A stretch of DNA of 18,525 nucleotides from an uncultured Saprospiraceae bacterium (lineage in GTDB: Bacteria > Bacteroidota > Bacteroidia > Chitinophagales > Saprospiraceae), in NCBI GenBank assembly GCA_938039305.1, contig CALHUZ010000386.1, positions 1 through 18,525 on the forward strand, given 5' to 3'. The position numbers and the translations under genes were made by a program. A model generated the notes under the pieces. It worked only from the letters and a program-made list of their open reading frames with translations. It did no database searches and was not told the DNA's origin. This document shows, one piece after another, positions 16,174-18,525 of the stretch. The number at the start of each line of letters is the position of its first letter. The stretch's first letter is position 1.

Positions 16174-18519
16174 GTGAATCATAAAGAGATATTCCCAGGG
16201 GCTATGTCCTCTTATACGTGGAAAGAAGGTAGGTTAGAAGCAAGAGGTGATAGTGGTATACTCTTAAGAGTCGAGCCCATCACACCTGAAATAATTAGAA
16301 TCAGATATGCATCAGAGGATTATTTCCATCATGATTTTTCTTATGCCTTAGACACTAAGTTTAGCAAGAACAGTGGTTCGGTGATTTTTGATGATGGCCC
16401 TGATGTAATAGAGATCAGAACAACAGCCGTTAAATGCCGCATCAACAAAGCTGACTTATTAGTTACTTTTCTGAACTTGGATGATCATGTGATCAACAAA
16501 GATGAAAAGGGATTCCATTATGAGAAAGATGCAACTACGGGCAATGACATCGTGCAGATGACTAAGCAGGTATATCCATCTGAAGTTTATTATGGTTTAG
16601 GCGACAAGCCTTCAGATTTGAATCTAAAAGGAAAGAGATTTGAAAACTGGGGCACTGACTGCTACGGATACGATTATGATTGGGATCCGCTTTACAAAAA
16701 TATTCCTTTTTACTATGGCCTTCACAAAGGCATAGGCTACGGCATATTCTTTGACAATACATTCCGTACGTTCTTTGATTTTGGAAAAGAGAGAGACACT
16801 GCTACGAGTTTTTGGGCACATGGAGGAGAAATGAATTACTACTTCATCGCCGGCCCTGAATTACTCGACGTGAACAAGAGATATGCACAACTCACAGGAG
16901 TAGCCGACATGCCTGCTTTGTGGTCATTAGGCTTTCAGCAGTGCAAATGGAGTTACTATCCAGAATCTCAAGTGAGAGAAGTCACGACTCAGATGAGAGA
17001 GTCACGCATACCTTGTGATGCTATATATCTGGACATTGACTACATGGATGGTTTCAGATGCTTCACTTGGGACAATGACCGATTCCCTGAGCCAAAGAAG
17101 ATGATCGATGATCTTAGAGATCAAGGTTTCAAGACTATGGTTATTATAGATCCAGGTATTAAGATAGATCATGACTACCCAGTGTTCAAAGAAGGATTGG
17201 AGAAAGGATACTTCTTAAGAAGACTGGATGGTCCATATGCAGAAGGAAAAGTATGGCCAGGAGATTGTTACTTCCCAGATTTCACAAAACCTGAAGTACG
17301 AGAGTGGTGGGCCGATCTTTATAAAGAACTGATAGATGAATTAGGGGTTGCAGGAGTGTGGAATGACATGAACGAGCCGGCACTTTTTGAAGTCGAATCG
17401 AAGACGATGCCAGATGATGTCATTTTTGATTATGAGGGACATCCTGTAAGTCATCGAAAGGCGCACAATGTCTATGGTATGCAGATGGCGAGGGCTACAT
17501 ACGATGGTGTTAAAAAACATGGAGACAATAAGCGCGGGCTAATTATAACTAGGTCTGGTTATTCTGGAATGCAGAGATATTCTAGTGTATGGACAGGAGA
17601 CAACATCGCTACATGGCAGCATGTATGGTTGGCCAATGTTCAGTGCCAACGCCTTTCAGTAAGTGGTATTTCGTTTGCTGGATCAGATATAGGAGGTTTT
17701 ATAGGAAAGCCGACACCAGAGATGTTCGTCAGATGGATTCAGCTTGCTATTTTCCATCCGTTTTGTAGAGTGCATAGCTCACAAGATGATGGTAATCAAG
17801 AGCCATGGTCATTTGGCCCTGAAGCACTTGATTTATTTAGAGAGGCAGTGGAGATGAGATACCGCATGCTCCCATATCACTACACAGCTTTTTATAAGCA
17901 CCACATATCGGGTGATCCGATTTTAAAGCCTTTATCATTTTATGATCAACATGATGTGGAGACACACAATAGAGATCATGAATTCATATGTGGAGACCAT
18001 ATACTTACGTCTTCGATTCATAAAGAGATGGCATCCACTAAAGATGTATATCTCCCTCAAGGGAAATGGTATAACTACTGGACAGAGGAATTACAAAATG
18101 GTGGACAGAAAATTTCAGTTCCCTTGACGAAGTCTACATTTCCTCTTTTTATAAAAGAAGGGGCGATCATTCCATTATACCCTGTGCAGCAATATGTCGG
18201 TGAGAAGGTGATAGAAGAAGTGACTCTTGCTGTATACTATAAGAAGGGTAATGAAGTGTCACATCTTTATGAAGATGCACACAATGGTTATGAATACCAG
18301 ACTGGAGATTTTAGGTATGCTACTTTCCTTTTAGAAGGGACAGATCAGTCTTTAACTATAACACAGTCTGCCAAAGGTGACTTTAGACCATCTTATTCAA
18401 CTTTTGTTTTGGATCTCCATGGACTTCCATCAGCTGATGTTGAAATAAATGTAGATGGCAATGATAATACAGGTTTAAATGTGTCGCTCGATTTTCGAAA
18501 GATTGTTATAAGCTGGTAG
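16174..18519 (+). CDS. Glycoside hydrolase family 31 alpha-glucosidase
   Basis: A 781-residue cytosolic enzyme (no signal peptide) that removes alpha-linked glucose from chain ends. The start is GTG at 16174: a TAA at 16159 closes the frame upstream, and the text EIFPGAMSSYTWKEG aligns with the usual opening of Bacteroidota GH31 enzymes, so the later ATG at 16204 is less likely. The N-terminal beta-sandwich (about 1-245) is followed by the barrel: YLDIDYMDGFRCFTWD (285-300), VWNDMNEP with nucleophile Asp398, RSGYSGMQRYSSVWTGDN with likely acid/base Asp476, and SGISFAGSDIGGFIG (497-511). The C-terminal domains (from about 625) include a DUF5110-like beta domain. It lies 125 bp after glgC and may process glycogen or incoming maltodextrins; exact substrate unknown. 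Confidence 0.94.
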   Translation: MNHKEIFPGAMSSYTWKEGRLEARGDSGILLRVEPITPEIIRIRYASEDYFHHDFSYALDTKFSKNSGSVIFDDGPDVIEIRTTAVKCRINKADLLVTFLNLDDHVINKDEKGFHYEKDATTGNDIVQMTKQVYPSEVYYGLGDKPSDLNLKGKRFENWGTDCYGYDYDWDPLYKNIPFYYGLHKGIGYGIFFDNTFRTFFDFGKERDTATSFWAHGGEMNYYFIAGPELLDVNKRYAQLTGVADMPALWSLGFQQCKWSYYPESQVREVTTQMRESRIPCDAIYLDIDYMDGFRCFTWDNDRFPEPKKMIDDLRDQGFKTMVIIDPGIKIDHDYPVFKEGLEKGYFLRRLDGPYAEGKVWPGDCYFPDFTKPEVREWWADLYKELIDELGVAGVWNDMNEPALFEVESKTMPDDVIFDYEGHPVSHRKAHNVYGMQMARATYDGVKKHGDNKRGLIITRSGYSGMQRYSSVWTGDNIATWQHVWLANVQCQRLSVSGISFAGSDIGGFIGKPTPEMFVRWIQLAIFHPFCRVHSSQDDGNQEPWSFGPEALDLFREAVEMRYRMLPYHYTAFYKHHISGDPILKPLSFYDQHDVETHNRDHEFICGDHILTSSIHKEMASTKDVYLPQGKWYNYWTEELQNGGQKISVPLTKSTFPLFIKEGAIIPLYPVQQYVGEKVIEEVTLAVYYKKGNEVSHLYEDAHNGYEYQTGDFRYATFLLEGTDQSLTITQSAKGDFRPSYSTFVLDLHGLPSADVEINVDGNDNTGLNVSLDFRKIVISW

Positions 18520-18525
18520 ATTTTT

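Overview
The window comes from a Bacteroidota chromosome, most likely a Saprospiria-like lineage. The support is a T9SS type B (CHU_C-like) sorting domain on a large secreted protein, an HhH tail of the kind attached to Bacteroidota ribosomal protein L21, AT-rich leaders without clear Shine-Dalgarno sites, and moderate-to-low GC. The lineage below phylum level is an inference. No RNA gene, insertion sequence, integrase or CRISPR array was seen.

Layout. (1) 1-1160, plus strand: the 3' end of a paraoxonase/SMP-30-type beta-propeller lactonase, then a plant-arginase-like ureohydrolase. (2) 1507-2139, plus: a small two-domain protein joining a glycogen-binding CBM48/early-set module to an HhH domain. 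(3) 2140-2409: a convergent intergenic stretch with one terminator candidate per strand. (4) 2410-8033, minus strand: five genes which, in transcription order, are a secreted thioredoxin/MsrA-like fusion, secreted triple-repeat protein B, a LytS-type histidine kinase, a LytTR response regulator, and secreted triple-repeat protein A. Proteins A and B are full-length paralogs, each 415 residues with three copies of the same module, and they bracket the two-component system. A pair of 12-bp direct repeats, 21 bp apart start to start, lies between the regulator and protein A and looks like a LytTR operator. (5) 8034-8436: a divergent intergenic region with several inverted repeats. (6) 8437-11124, plus: an 895-residue secreted T9SS cargo protein. 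(7) 11238-18519, plus: a glycogen operon in the order glgB, glgA, glgC and a GH31 alpha-glucosidase.

How the genes may work together. GlgC makes ADP-glucose, GlgA polymerises it, GlgB adds branches, and the GH31 enzyme probably trims alpha-glucans. The CBM48-HhH protein may be an accessory glycogen-binding factor, although it lies 9 kb away. The minus-strand cluster is the best candidate for an undescribed system: a LytS/LytT pair that may control, or respond to, two homologous exported beta-rich proteins of unknown function. That link is inferred from gene order, paralogy and the direct repeats only.
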